From assembly GCF_048594095.1 (NCBI RefSeq), contig NC_132803.1:35030507-35094506 (forward strand): a DNA stretch of 64,000 nucleotides, read 5' to 3'. The notes beneath the pieces are model-generated. The model saw only the letters and a program-made list of their open reading frames with translations, had not been told where the DNA came from and did no database searches. Shown here piece by piece: positions 30,039-42,300 of the stretch. Within the stretch, counting starts at the first letter, position 1, and the number at the start of each line of letters is the position of its first letter. The position numbers were made by a program, and so were the translations under genes. This DNA is from Paramormyrops kingsleyae. Lineage: Eukaryota; Chordata; Actinopteri; Osteoglossiformes; Mormyridae.

Positions 30039-33000
30039 TTTTGGGTGATCTTTGAAATACTACAACCTATTCGCACACCGTTAGACACACCTTCACTAGA
30101 TGTCAAACTCAGACTGAATCAAAGGCTGCGTTTGATGTTTTAAAGAGCAGATCTTGGTTGTGAGTTAATCATTAGGCAAATGATGCAAAAGATCGTAGAC
30201 CTATGGCCATATACTCACGTAAATTAGATATCTATCTGTCTGTTTGTCTGTCTGTCTATCTGTCTGTCTATCCATCCATCCATCCATGCATTTTAGAACT
30301 GCATATTCTGGGCATATCTCAGGCAGCATTGGGCATATGTAAGGAAGGGGTACATAATGATGTTTTCTTAACAGGGTTCCTGATGCATTTGTAAGGCGAC
30401 ACTTTAGTAATCAAAGCTAATACTGAGACCAATGATGGACCTGAGTCAGCATATTACTTACAAGGTCTAAGGGAAGGCAACATATAACTTAAAGATGTTT
30501 GCAATGTCTCTTATTACGTCTTCATTATTCTGTTGCACCAAAGCAATATTTTAAAATTAGTGATTTTACTGCTGGGAAAAAATAATAAATTTAGCATCAG
30601 CACACATCGTAGCGGTTTTCCTCGATTGCAACAGCACATTTCATGAAACAAACTTATTATTAAGACTATAAGAGCATTTCTCAAAACAGTTCATGCATAT
30701 AGCACAACACCATGGTTTAGCTGCAAAAGCTGGTAACTTACCAAAATCAATTAACTCAAGTCTCAAAAGCAAATAATTCCACCAATGAATTAGTCAGTGC
30801 CACCAAAATGAAAAATACAATTACAATTGTTTTAACCAAGAAAGTCAAAATGTCAGTGTAAGCGTTCATTCTGAATGATAGTCGGGTTCTCATTGTCACT
30901 GACTGATAATTTTTTTTAGCAAACTGCATGCATGGGTATAAAATTATTACATTGGGAAACTACATAATCTATTTTGACCAACAAGATTAAAGCAACTGAA
31001 TATTGTGCCAAATGATGACAATTGTACAAAACCATTAGCATATATGAACTAAAACATTGGGAAATTTGTGTGAAACAATGGGAAATGATGTTGTGCTGTG
31101 CAGAAGTGACATTATGGTGTGGGGATTACACTTGCTGCTTGGCAAATATTAAATTTGCTTAATGTTAAATGTAGAAATGTGCCAAAGCAATCGAGAAAAA
31201 CTAATACATCACCTCAACATTTGGTTACCTTTGTAATTTGTGTGATTTACAAAGATGAATCAGACTGCAGAGGCTTCACACTAAAATGGCCAATATTTTA
31301 AAGTTTTAAAAGAAAGGACTTACAAGAAGCAAGGTAAAAGAGCAGCTTGACAATAATTAATGCTGAGCTCAAAGTCCCCTCACTTGACAACTGCTCAGTT
31401 CAGATTTTTATAACTCAGCAGCTCTGTGAGTGTGCAGGCTTATCACCACGGCTTCGGGGCCGTTTGATCCCTGTACCAATTCTTTGTGCAGATTTCGCTT
31501 GTTCTCCTCATGCTACTTGGGCTCCTTCCCCCAGTGATCCGCACTTTAGGTCAGGTGGCGTCTCTAAACATCCTTTGGTGTGCTTGCTGGAGCATACACC
31601 TTCCAATCTCATGGACCGATATCCAGTCCAGGCTGTAGCCTGCCCTGCTCTGCTCTCCCTGGGTCAGATGACTGGGATATGGATGACTTTATACATTGCA
31701 GACAAAGCTTTGCATTTTATGACGAAAAATCCCACAAATCTAGCAAAATAGCCGTTTTTTAATATATGGAATAAAAATGTAAGTGTGATAATATATAAGT
31801 GTGGTATATTTTTTAAATACCACTTAACCATACAAAGGAGCGCATCTTAATGTACATGTGCTTCATGTTTAGTGCAGATTGGATCTGTTATAAACTACGC
31901 AGTTTATGGTTCTTTATTATGGAAAAGTGTGACACCAAATATGATGCTGACTACGTGTTTCTATTCTAATGAGTTTCGCATCAGTTTGCTGCTTGTTCCA
32001 GGCACAAATAAGAGCCAGGCACCCGGAAAGAAAGTGAACATACCACACTAATAGAAGGCAGCGTGTGGAGTAGCTGTGGAAACATTTTCTGATGGCGAAA
32101 GTCTAAAGATAGGCTAGAGTACGCTGCACAAAAATAGAATCAGACCATGCAGAACTGAGCTTTGTTGAATAGTAGTTTAAGGTTGAATGATTCACCGTCA
32201 ATAAAATGTGACAATACTTGCCTACCCTTACCATACAGACTGACACTGGATCATATGAAATCTACATGCCCTCTCTGAAGTTTCAGCTTTTAGTCTTGGG
32301 CCTGAAACAAAGAAAAATTTCAACCAGTATTTGAAACCAGTGCCTTTTATTGTATGTGTGCCCAGCCTTCAATTAATGCTCAGTCAAACCTTTTGGTTTA
32401 AAGGTGCTGTGGCTGCATTTCTAGTGATACATGGATGGATTTGCAGAGCTCCCCTTCTTCAGAGGAATAGAATCTCTCGGACAGTTTCAGGCCAATTCAC
32501 AGGTTTCCTACCAGAATCATTCTGCACATAAATCTATACCCATTTTAATGGTAGTTATTTATATGTGACTCAGTCTCTTACAATAGGCAGTAGGTCCCTT
32601 CAGATCTTTGTATTTGTAAATATTTGTTTTTCCTCTTGGAGAGAAACAGTCCCATAACATGATGCTGATAGTAATATTTAATAGCATATATTAAATAATG
32701 TCAAATATAAACATAAATTAAATGTAAATTAATATCAAAAAGCCCCACCTCCTGCACATAATGGATGATAGTGCTAGATAATTAAGAGTGCAGAAATGGG
32801 ACCTTGTCAAATGTGGCTTCAACACCTCACCCACAGCTCAAAGCTGTGGAGAATCTGCAAAAATGTCACTGGTATAGAGGGACTAGCATCGTCCACAGCT
32901 TCTTCCACATCGCCATAACCTCCCTTTTGAGCAGCCTCCTTGAACAGTCACCCTTGCTGAAACAACAGCCAGATCTACGCAACGTCACTGTGGAACCATG

Positions 33001-34331
33001 CTTCCTTGATTATAGCCTTTTCTGACAGCCATATTATATTAAAAGGGGTGTATACAGGGGTGGGGCCAGTGCTGAAAGCTGATTGGCCCTTGAAGTGCCC
33101 CTTCCCCTGACGCTCCCCGATTCAAAACATATTAATGATTAATGGCCCCTTTGTTTGAAATATGGCCTCTCATTAGTTCCTCACCTTAAAAAATCTTGGC
33201 ATCACCTGTTTATTAGAGACTGTTGTATAATCTCCTACCTCCTGATTACTCCCTATCAGCACCATATAAAGCCCAAAGCCACATCAGATTCTAGACCAGT
33301 CCACCTTTCCCCTTGCTTGGCCAGCGGAAGGGTGACATCCTGTATTTCAGATTCAAAGTGGCTACCCGATATGGGTCAAATCCTAGAACTGCCCCTTCCA
33401 TTAGTAATTTGCTGTCAGTGGTTTTTGTGTCATGCTGATGCACTGGTTTGCACTGTTGTCTCATACCTCTGACACCAGTGATTGAGTCTCTGGTCCAGTT
33501 CAACATGTGTGGAGTTTGCCCTGTGGTGGGTTGGCACCCCATCTTGGGTTGTTCCCTGCATATCTTTTGGGTACAGAAAATGGATGGATGGTCACTTTTG
33601 CATAAGGACACATACAAAATAACAAACACCCCCCCCCCCCCCCCCCCCCCCCCAAAAAAAAACAGTTGGCTTTATTTTAATCCAGTCAGACTCACTTCAG
33701 TGATCTCAAATAAAGGTAAAATTAGCCTCCTGCATGATTTTCAGTTTGTTGCATATAATTTCAGCCGCTGTTATTAGAGGTATGCACATGGATGCCAATG
33801 GGGCGTTTTAGTGTTTGGAAACATGTAGACCTTTGTGTTTTATTGTGATTGTGTAGGCTACCATAACCGAATGAAGGTGAAAAAGTTTAATTGGATGGGT
33901 GTCTTCGTATTGAGGGAACAAAAAGTAGAAATTACAAGAGGTGTGTCTTTTTAGATACTGTATTCTTTTATCATTTATAAAAAAAACAGAGGAAGTATTA
34001 ATATCTGCAGAATTGTGAGACCTTGATCAACAGAAACACGGTAATGAAAATGACCTTTGCACTTCCATATGATTTCAGTTCTGCTCTGCAGGTGGTTAGT
34101 CAGCGTATGATAGGTCATGGTAAAGGAAACCGGTACGTTTGCGGCCAATCGTGGTTACGCCTAGAGTAAATATGTAACCCACAAGGACTGATACTGGCGT
34201 GTGACAGTGCTTCCCAACTGAAATCAGCAGTATGGTAACTAATATGGATAGGTCGGTGTGAAACACTCATGGTTTGAGCATTTGATAAAACCTATTTCGT
34301 GGTCCTGCGTCAGTCAACCGATTATAACAAT
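30039..34331. other. Divergent intergenic region between mat2al and vamp8
   Basis: About 4.3 kb without a recognisable gene. It includes a (TCTG/TATC)n run at about 30230-30285 and a diverged SINE at about 31420-31680. Another SINE piece on the plus strand at about 33430-33595 ends 'aaaatggatggatgg'. There is also a long C run at about 33629-33652. The GGCX gene that sits between MAT2A and VAMP8 in human is not seen here. Confidence 0.5.
33629..33662. repeat. Homopolymer: long poly-C followed by poly-A
   Basis: About 24 C and then about 9 A. Such runs are prone to sequencing error, so the true length is uncertain. Confidence 0.9.
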
Positions 34332-35829
34332 ATGGTAAGTGTGTAGTTTTGTTACCTATGTCTTCTGTGGAAATTTAACAGCAGTTCTGCTGCCTTAATG
34401 GAGACAAGGGACCCCTCTGTAGGTCTAAAAGGTGTACAGCTGCGACATTTAAAGGGACATTATGAAAATCATTGGGCAGTACTAAAGTAACTTTTCACAC
34501 GTAAATACAAAGCTGTAACATATGTAATTTAAAATGTTTTAGTTACAGGCAAATTAAAAGTATAAAATGTTTTTATAGAAGTGTTTTGTGACAGATGTTG
34601 GTCAAACAAGGAAGTAAATTCTGACTAGCAGTGAACACCACTGATAAGAGCATATTTGACCATTAAAGAAATGCAAATGGTTCAAAATGAAAAATTTGCT
34701 TCCTAATATAATAAATTAAAATGTTCAAATCAAGTATGGCAATAAAACGAAATCAAAATGACTCTATGACATGTTAATTAAATAAATGCTGATGATAATT
34801 AGAAAGCTCTAATGTGTCTAGTGGTGTGGAACCGCATTGTTTAGGTCTATTTAGTCAAGCTTTTATTTTCTTTTCATTGAGGGTTTTGTCAGCCATGTGA
34901 GGTATATTTACACTGCACAATTGTTCCTCAAACTGAGTTTCCGGCCACGGTGCTGTCTGGCTTCCCACAGGCTGACTCCGGTGCTCAAGCACCATCACAA
35001 AACACGCTGAACCAGGTGCAGGAGCAAGTCAACGATGTCAAGGTCATACTGAAAGACAACATCAACAAAGTCTTGGAAAGAGACACTCGATTAAATGATC
35101 TCATTGACAAAACCGATGATCTCCAGGCAACAGTAAGTTTTTAAAATCAAAACTAAACAGGTCTACAGCTCCTATTGATTTCTTGTATTTTTCTTTGCCT
35201 AATTTGATATAAAATTGTGGCCACACGGTAGAAGTGGGTAACAGGTTATTATCTACATAATCATAAAAAACATGCATATGTTGAATTGGTTTTGATTCTG
35301 GTCATGAAGCTGTTTTCTAAAAAAAAGGTTTTCTGTGAGTAGAGGAAGAATAGTTACACCAGAACTAAAATATAGCTTGCAAATTATAACTTGCAAAATT
35401 TCTCACCTGACCAAAGAGTATGAATCTTGTTTTATTTCATCTAATTTTCCCACTGTTCCTCCTGGTAAGGATCACAGTTTATAGAAATTTATTCAGAGAC
35501 TAAAAATAACTTATAACACAATGTCCTTCTAGTAAGCAACTCCAAAGAAAGGGTTGTCAGCACCAATGAAAAAAAAATCTAAAATCTATATTTGTTCAAA
35601 CCTAATTGGAAACGACTGCTCATTTTTAGTTTTTTATTTCATTTATTATTTAAAATACTTGTTGTAACATACTATTTCCTCCCAGGCTGACTCCTTTCAA
35701 AAGACGTCTACACGCGTGGCCCGGAAATACTGGTGGAGAAACACAAAGATGATGATAATTATAGGTGTGATAGTGCTGACCATCGTTATCATCATCATCC
35801 TACTGGCCACCGGTGTCATTCCCTCATAA
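34332..35829 (+). CDS. vamp8: VAMP8 (endobrevin), R-SNARE, 102 aa, 3 exons
   Basis: Vesicle R-SNARE for endosomal, lysosomal and autophagosome fusion and for regulated secretion (family knowledge). Exons are 34332-34334 (only the ATG), 34971-35132 and 35686-35829, phase-0 introns with GT-AG ends. The SNARE helix spans about 18-77, from LNQVQEQVNDVKVILKDNIN through KVLERDTRLNDLIDKTDDLQ. The Arg of VLERD is the zero-layer residue. The juxtamembrane TRVARKYWWRNTKMM and a single C-terminal anchor ending ILLATGVIPS match VAMP8 (human VARKFWW, LFATG) better than VAMP3. The ATG-only first exon is inferred from an in-frame ATG directly followed by GTAAGT. A continuous reading through 34950-34970 would be an alternative start. 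Confidence 0.9.
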
Positions 35830-36335
35830 CTGTCTGCTCAAGGTGTTTCTACTATCCAGCCAAAAAGTCACATTTACAAATACAGACCTGTTTAATTGCA
35901 CACACAACTATTAAATATATCAATTTATGGTTATAGTAATAATAGAGAATCTTTAATGTCTCTAAATGTCTGAAACAGTTCAAATTTTTACACTATTTTT
36001 CTTACACCGATGATTTAAATACATTCAACAACAAAAGGCGTATCCAGCCTATTCACATGTACATTGTATCCACATTATATAAGCTCAAAATATTGCCACA
36101 TTAAATGAAGTATTTTAGATTTTAGATTGTATAATAATGAGGTTAATTTAATTTAAGGTGATGTTTATTTAAAGAACTGAATTTTTTTTTGGTTTTTCAA
36201 TGTCTTTAAAGGAAATCAACTAAAAATTCCTGGTCATTAAATCTGTCCAGAAACTATAGTAACTCGATTCGGCTCATATAACCTATTCCACCGAGCCTAA
36301 AAGCCATCCTTGTCTCCTGTGATCCTTTCTTTTGC

Positions 36336-36341
36336 AATAAA
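36336..36341 (+). terminator. vamp8 polyadenylation signal (AATAAA)
   Basis: AATAAA about 507 bp after the vamp8 stop, followed by GT-rich sequence. Confidence 0.6.
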
Positions 36342-36432
36342 GAAGTGATTCTGACCATGGAATGAGGATTGTGTCACTGACAGGTTAGAGCTAAAAGCTG
36401 TTAGGTCCTGTACAGCAGTGCAAAATTATAAT

Positions 36433-36940
36433 AGACACTCCTCATTTAACGTCCGAGTTCCATTTGTACGAGTAGGTCGTTAAGCAAATTAGTTGGGAGC
36501 CGCCCCATACTGATATTTCAGGCATATTGTATTGGTAGTGGGTTTGCGTTAGCTAACTTTAGATATTGTTTTAATGTCACCTTTGCACCATTTATAACAT
36601 TTTAGTATATTTATAAATGTTTATACAGTAGTGTACTGTATACTGTAATAAATATAATAGAAGGAATCAGCTCTAATACACATTACTTAATTATAGATTT
36701 GCATACTGTAAATACAGGTAATCAGATTGTGAACGCTACTGTAGTGAATACTGAACAACTGTGGGAAGACGACTGAGACCGAGAAAGGGTGATGCGAGAC
36801 AAGATGCTTGACGCTGAGATGTCACGCTGCTGATTCCACGACCAAAGTTCTTGTACAGCGTACAATAACGACTGGCTGGAGAGCTGTTCGTAAGTCTGGG
36901 CAGTCGTTAAACAGGTAGGTCATTAAGCGAGGAGTGTCTG
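36433..36940. mobile_element. TA-flanked MITE, about 0.5 kb
   Basis: Left end AGACACTCCTCATTTAACG and right end (inverted) AGACACTCCTCGCTTAATG. TA lies on both sides (about 36430-36433 and 36941-36942). The inner right part repeats the motif as 'gtcgttaaacaggtaggtca'. There is no transposase. It looks like a Tc1/mariner- or pogo-type derivative. Confidence 0.65.
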
Positions 36941-36944
36941 TATA

Positions 36945-37430
36945 TGCATTGTGTGGTTAGACCAAAATAATAATTCTATACCTTAATCCTTATGAGAAAT
37001 TTATGATAGAAGTAAAACCTTGTTGAACAAAAATGCATTTATTATTAAATCCACACATATCACTATATACTTTCCAAACTTCTTAATTTCTGTAATAGGA
37101 AGGCAATGCAGGAATGTTGTCATAAGTGCTTATAATACAATTGAAATGTTCTTCACAGAGATCACCTTTTTAAACAGCTGCTGTTCCTGGACTTACTGTA
37201 AACACTTTGGAACCGGTTTAATATATTTTATTTTGCAGATGTCAGCATTTGTATGTTAGCTAACATACTACAACAAATAATGAATTGGGTAATGGTATAA
37301 AAATGTTCCCCCGGCTGAATATAACAAAACACGCAAAACAATTAACTTTAACTTTGAGATTATCGGCAACATATCTGGAATATTTCATTAAACCAGCCAT
37401 CTCAAAGTTACTCTGCTTTCAATATTAAAA
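36945..37430. other. Intergenic, nothing recognised
   Basis: AT-rich stretch between the MITE and the probable end of the hnrnpd 3' UTR. Confidence 0.4.
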
Positions 37431-39346
37431 TGTTATATAACACATAATCAAAATATTTTGCTCTGGATTTTTTCCCCCCACATTTGAACGAGAGAAACAA
37501 CTACACTAAATCATATTTAGGCATTTGTTTTCATGTGTAATTATTAACGAGAGTGCCAAAGCTTCTATATACTAGTACAGTAGAGTATTCTGTTCTTTAT
37601 TGGAATTATCTAGTGCATAACAGAACATTAATGTTATTGACCATAAAAAAAAAAATCTAGATGACTAACGTGATAACTTACAAAAAACATAATTATACAA
37701 AAGAGTTCATTTAGAAATACAAGCACTAAAATCTAAAGCTGTAAGTTTTATATATATTCACACAATGCCGCAAAACTCATTACTGAGGAAAAAAGGGTAG
37801 AACACTGAAGGCTTTTTAAAGTACCACAAAATACAACGTGTATACAAAGCCCAAACAGGGCTCAAAGAATTAAAGATCACAAAAGCATCAAAATAAAGCA
37901 ATGACTTAACACATATAAAACAGAAAATGTGTCTCAGAAACTGGCTTGTGTACTTTTCTAAACCAGGTTCTTCCAAACTTCCGGCAGACAAACTATCCTC
38001 CAATACCTGAAAAAGACAAAAAAAAAAACAGACTGTCAAACAACCATTGTGTAAGTGAACAAAACGTACAAATTAACATTAAAAGGCATCCCTGTGTCTT
38101 TACACGATCCATTATTGACACAAAAAGAAAAGATAAATCTATAATTAACAATAAAAAAAAAAATAGTCCATAAGCTAGAAATCCTGAAGTGTCACAAATT
38201 GAAGATGTCGAAAGCCAAATGCAATACTGATAAGAAAATCCTTCAATTGTTCAGAAAAGCAAAAAGAATACACAAAGTAAACATTACATGCAAATTTTTG
38301 TAAACATCGGAGCAGGTTTTCAAAAGGTTAAAAAAAGAGAACTTGTTAGAGGAAAATTAACGAGGTTTACAATGGAAGCTTTCCTCCGCTGTCAGTAACA
38401 CAAGAGACAATACAGGTATAGATATAAAGGACTTCTCCAACGCAGTGGCATCCAAGTAAAACCAGGTTTTAGCTCATGGACTAGTGGGCATTACAGCTAC
38501 AAGGGCTATGAATAAAGAAAAGCAAGCATTACATTTAGATTAGAAATGCATATATTAAAAGACACTGGAAAATCCAGAGAAAGCTGTATCCTTTGAAAAA
38601 TGAAGAGTTATTTTTTCAGTAAGAGGTCGTATTTAACCATTACTTGTGGGGGGGCCTGCAAAAAATACCATTAAAATTACATTAATGTATTCCTTTACAT
38701 TATAAAACAATACCCAAAAAAATTAAAAGAAGAAGACAAAGGGGATGTATCCACTTTATTATTTGTTTTTTTTTTTTTGTTTTTTTTTGTTTCTTTTTTA
38801 CAATGCTGATACAGGATGTCGGAAGACCATACCAAACGGTGGCATTCGAGAGCGTACGCCTCTCGTACCCTGTCCGCATTGAGCGGGCCTGAGTGAATCG
38901 GGAAGGCAGCGGGACTCATGGCCTGCAAGGAAGTTCCCGCTGGCAGGTACAAACAAGGTATATGTCAGAATTAGGAGACAACATTCTTCTCTTTTTCCTG
39001 CCATTTCCTTAAATTTCGGTTCCCGTTTTTTTTTTTAAGCAGTACTTTACCTGTTAACTTTACGGTTAACTTTACCGTTACCGGCACAAAGCATGGAAAG
39101 CCGGACGTTACATATCGCGCAAAAAAAAAGTAAAAATAAAAAAATAAATAAAACCACAAATAGAGACTGTTGTCTATGTTACCATTACTGTAAAGCACTT
39201 GAGGGTGCTGTGAAAAAATAATTAAGCATGTACATTAAACAATAGAGCGGTAAATATAGTTATGAAAAAAATATGCTTTGTATTAACAAAGGTTTGTGAC
39301 AAGCAATATGGTAACGTACCTGCTTGTACTTAGTGGGGATAATATA
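37430..39346 (-). other. hnrnpd 3' UTR region with alternative splice unit
   Basis: Downstream of the hnrnpd stop. On the minus strand it holds a donor (TTAACAG|GTAAAGTACT, exon end 39051), an acceptor (TTGCAG, exon start 38922) and a second donor (G|GTATGG, exon end 38833). A further acceptor (TTTTTTGCAG, exon start 38655) follows. The first three sites are shared with hnrnpdl. The true 3' end is not located. Confidence 0.65.
38833..38922 (-). promoter_or_regulatory. Putative 3'-UTR cassette exon of hnrnpd (90 nt)
   Basis: Begins GCCATGAGTCCC after a TTGCAG acceptor and ends before GTATGGTC. The 38 bases before it match the hnrnpdl counterpart at about 35 positions. Because it lies about 425 nt past the stop, its splicing would place exon junctions in the 3' UTR and should mark the mRNA for nonsense-mediated decay. 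Mammalian AUF1 has comparable 3'-UTR alternative splicing (family knowledge). Confidence 0.7.
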
Positions 39347-42300
39347 TTAGTATGGCTTGTAACTGTTTTGGTGACCACCTCGCCTTGGGGATTTGCCATA
39401 ACCACTCTGCTGATCTAGAGGTTGAGCAAACAAAAACAAAAACAAAACAAAAAATCTATCATTAAATATCAGTTTACAGGACGCTGCTTCACTGAAGATT
39501 TGTTGGTGCCAATGACCATCCTTATGGAGTTTTAACAACAGCACCGCTAACTGCATGATGTGGTAGTGATTTAAACAGCCGCAACGTCTGCAATTTAACA
39601 TAGTTCTTGATGATAACTAGAACGACAAACAAATCCCTGCACTGAAATGAAATATACTAAATATGCTTAGGTCTCCAACATCACTGAGGTCAAAAGCCCA
39701 GGCAAACATATAAGGTGTAGCTAATTGTTTATGGCAGCTATTAATAAATGAAGTACCAATGTAAGAAACTATTTCTCATTTTTCATATAACTTTGTACTG
39801 AAGGAAAGGGTGATCATTAAAGAAACAGAAAACATATGGAATGAATTTGAATGAAGAAAAGGTTGTTTATTTTTTAAGGATTCTTTCATTGATCATTTAA
39901 AAAATATGAAATATTGGCATGTCTAATGACGTCAAAGCACTTTTGTTTTTACTTTTTTAAATAGGCAATTGTTCTTGGGTCAAACACTTTGCATATTATA
40001 ATATACTTGCATAATTAAAATACAGCACTCTAAACAAATTAAAAAACAACAACAACAACAACAACAAAAGACAAAGACAACAGAATTCACTTTTCTATGA
40101 ACCATGAATTTAGTTACAAAGAGAAATGGAAGATGATGCATAAATAAACTGTTCAAATGTTTAATAAAAAATGTATGAGAACAGATTATTTTCTTAGTTT
40201 TATTATGTGTGTTTACACAAACAGTTACATACTGCTGTAGTCACCATATCCGTAGTAGTTGTTATATCCGGAGTAATCGTAGCCACCATACCCCCCGTAG
40301 CCTTGGTTGGTGTAGCCGTAGTTACCATAGTTACCATAACCTTGATTCCAGTAGCTGCCATAGCCTTGATTCCAATTTTGATTTGGACCTGAAACACACA
40401 GTTTTCAGCTTAACCACACTGGAAAAACATACACAGTGGCTGATAAGACCAATATTGCCCGTCGGCTCTGCTAAACCAAACTCTGATGTTGCTGGAAACA
40501 TATCCAACATGCAAACTCATTTGCATGTTGGATCATCATCCGAGTATGTGTACAACTGGAGCAAGGCAGAAACAGTCTCTGCATTTAAGGCGTTTTCGCC
40601 AGGAAATTCAAACTGGACTAAAACAAAAATAACTAAGACTACTGAGGTGTTTATTGTTATAGATAAGAAACCGTACTCGGTAGTATACTGTAGAACACAG
40701 GACATAAACAGGATTTAGTTCATTACGATTGCTATGATGTTATATTTTTTAGCATTTATTTTTACAATGTGCAAATGAGAGTCTTTTACATTTTGCTATT
40801 CAGACACGTCGAGAAATGCATCACCTTCGATTTAAAACTGTTCCTAATCATGTCTGCAATTTTAATAAACTTCAAAACAAATTGCTGTACTGAAATTGCA
40901 CCGAACTGCGAACCAAAACCAATGTTCCAAAAACCGAACTGTGAATTTTCTGTACTGTTATATTTTAATTTCATGTTGTGTGTAAAGAGTCTGACCATGC
41001 ACGAGAACAAATTCCTTGGACATGTAAATGCCCTCAGCGAAATAGTGCTTCTAATTCAAACTCCAATATGTAGTCTGGAGCCTTGTATGCACCAGAGCGG
41101 TGTTCCGGAAAGATGAGGAGAACACTTACCACCTCTCCCCCGAGACCTGGAAGGATAACCACCTCGGCCCCCCCACTGCTGCTGCTGGTACTGTTCTTTG
41201 GACATGGCCACTTTAATTTCACACTGGAAAACATGACAAATCAACATTAAAAGTAAAATAAACAGTAACATGCTGGAATATTTTATCTATCCAATACTAC
41301 CTGTGAAACAAACCTCACAGAAAGTATGTCTGAGTTTCTCCAGCACTTGAATCATTCATATTCAATAGGGGCGGGAAAAAAATATCTATTTCATGATTAA
41401 TCCCTATCCTGGTTTTGACGATTTGATTTCAATTCATAAAATCCCAAGACCAACCTTCTTAATTCATGCTTTTTCCTGTGACTTTAAAAATATTTTTCTT
41501 GAATTTTACTTGTATCAGTCCTCTTATCGTATAGGTGGCACTACTTTATCTCTCACCTATAGGAGAGTTGCAATAGTATTGCACAATCGCCTCGCCTCAA
41601 GTCAAGTAGCGCGTTACTCTCACACCAGTCATTCAGTACACTGCTTATGGTGACGCAAAATAAATAAAATTAAATAAAAGCAAACGATGTAAAGAGAAAA
41701 TGGATATTAGTGGATGCCTTGCTGTCAGTTATGAGAATATTGTTAATTATCTGTTTTTTCAAACATTGTGGGTAACAAGCAAATGAAAGCAACTAAAGGT
41801 CTGCAGGTATAATGTATTTCCGGCTGGGTACGAGAACTGAATAAGGAAAAGTGTGGAGGAAATATTTCACAGGCAAGTACAACAATAAATGTTGTTTTAC
41901 AATGTTAACGCTACAGTGCTGTGCCTGTTGTTTTTGTAACAGATCTGGTTTGATCACCCGTCAGTGAATGTGTCAAACGGAGATTGAATGGAGTAACAAT
42001 GAAATCCAATTGGGCACTTGTGAATCATATTGTGAGGTCAGGGCTGATTCCCAGCCCTTAATAATAACCATATGCTCCTCAAATAAGAAGATTTTAATTC
42101 ATGTCTTGGCACATATCTTTAAGTTAAAGTCCTTCTAAAAAATGGCATGTGAGCTTTAGACTTCCCCATTTTTTATGTTCAGTTATTCTTTTCAATTAGA
42201 AGTCATTGTTTGTGCTTTGATAGATAGGTTGGTTTTGTTTAAGGAACTGTACCTATATGTTCCTCAAATAAAAATATTTTGATACACAAGCCTTTGGCCT

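Noticed and set aside
31347..31751. 134-codon plus-strand frame
   Set aside because: Overlaps a diverged SINE (text similar to the SINE body and 3' end); no domain is recognised.
30039..34331. A GGCX gene expected between mat2a and vamp8 from human order
   Set aside because: No exon with gamma-glutamyl carboxylase features was seen on either strand; only repeats and AT-rich DNA.
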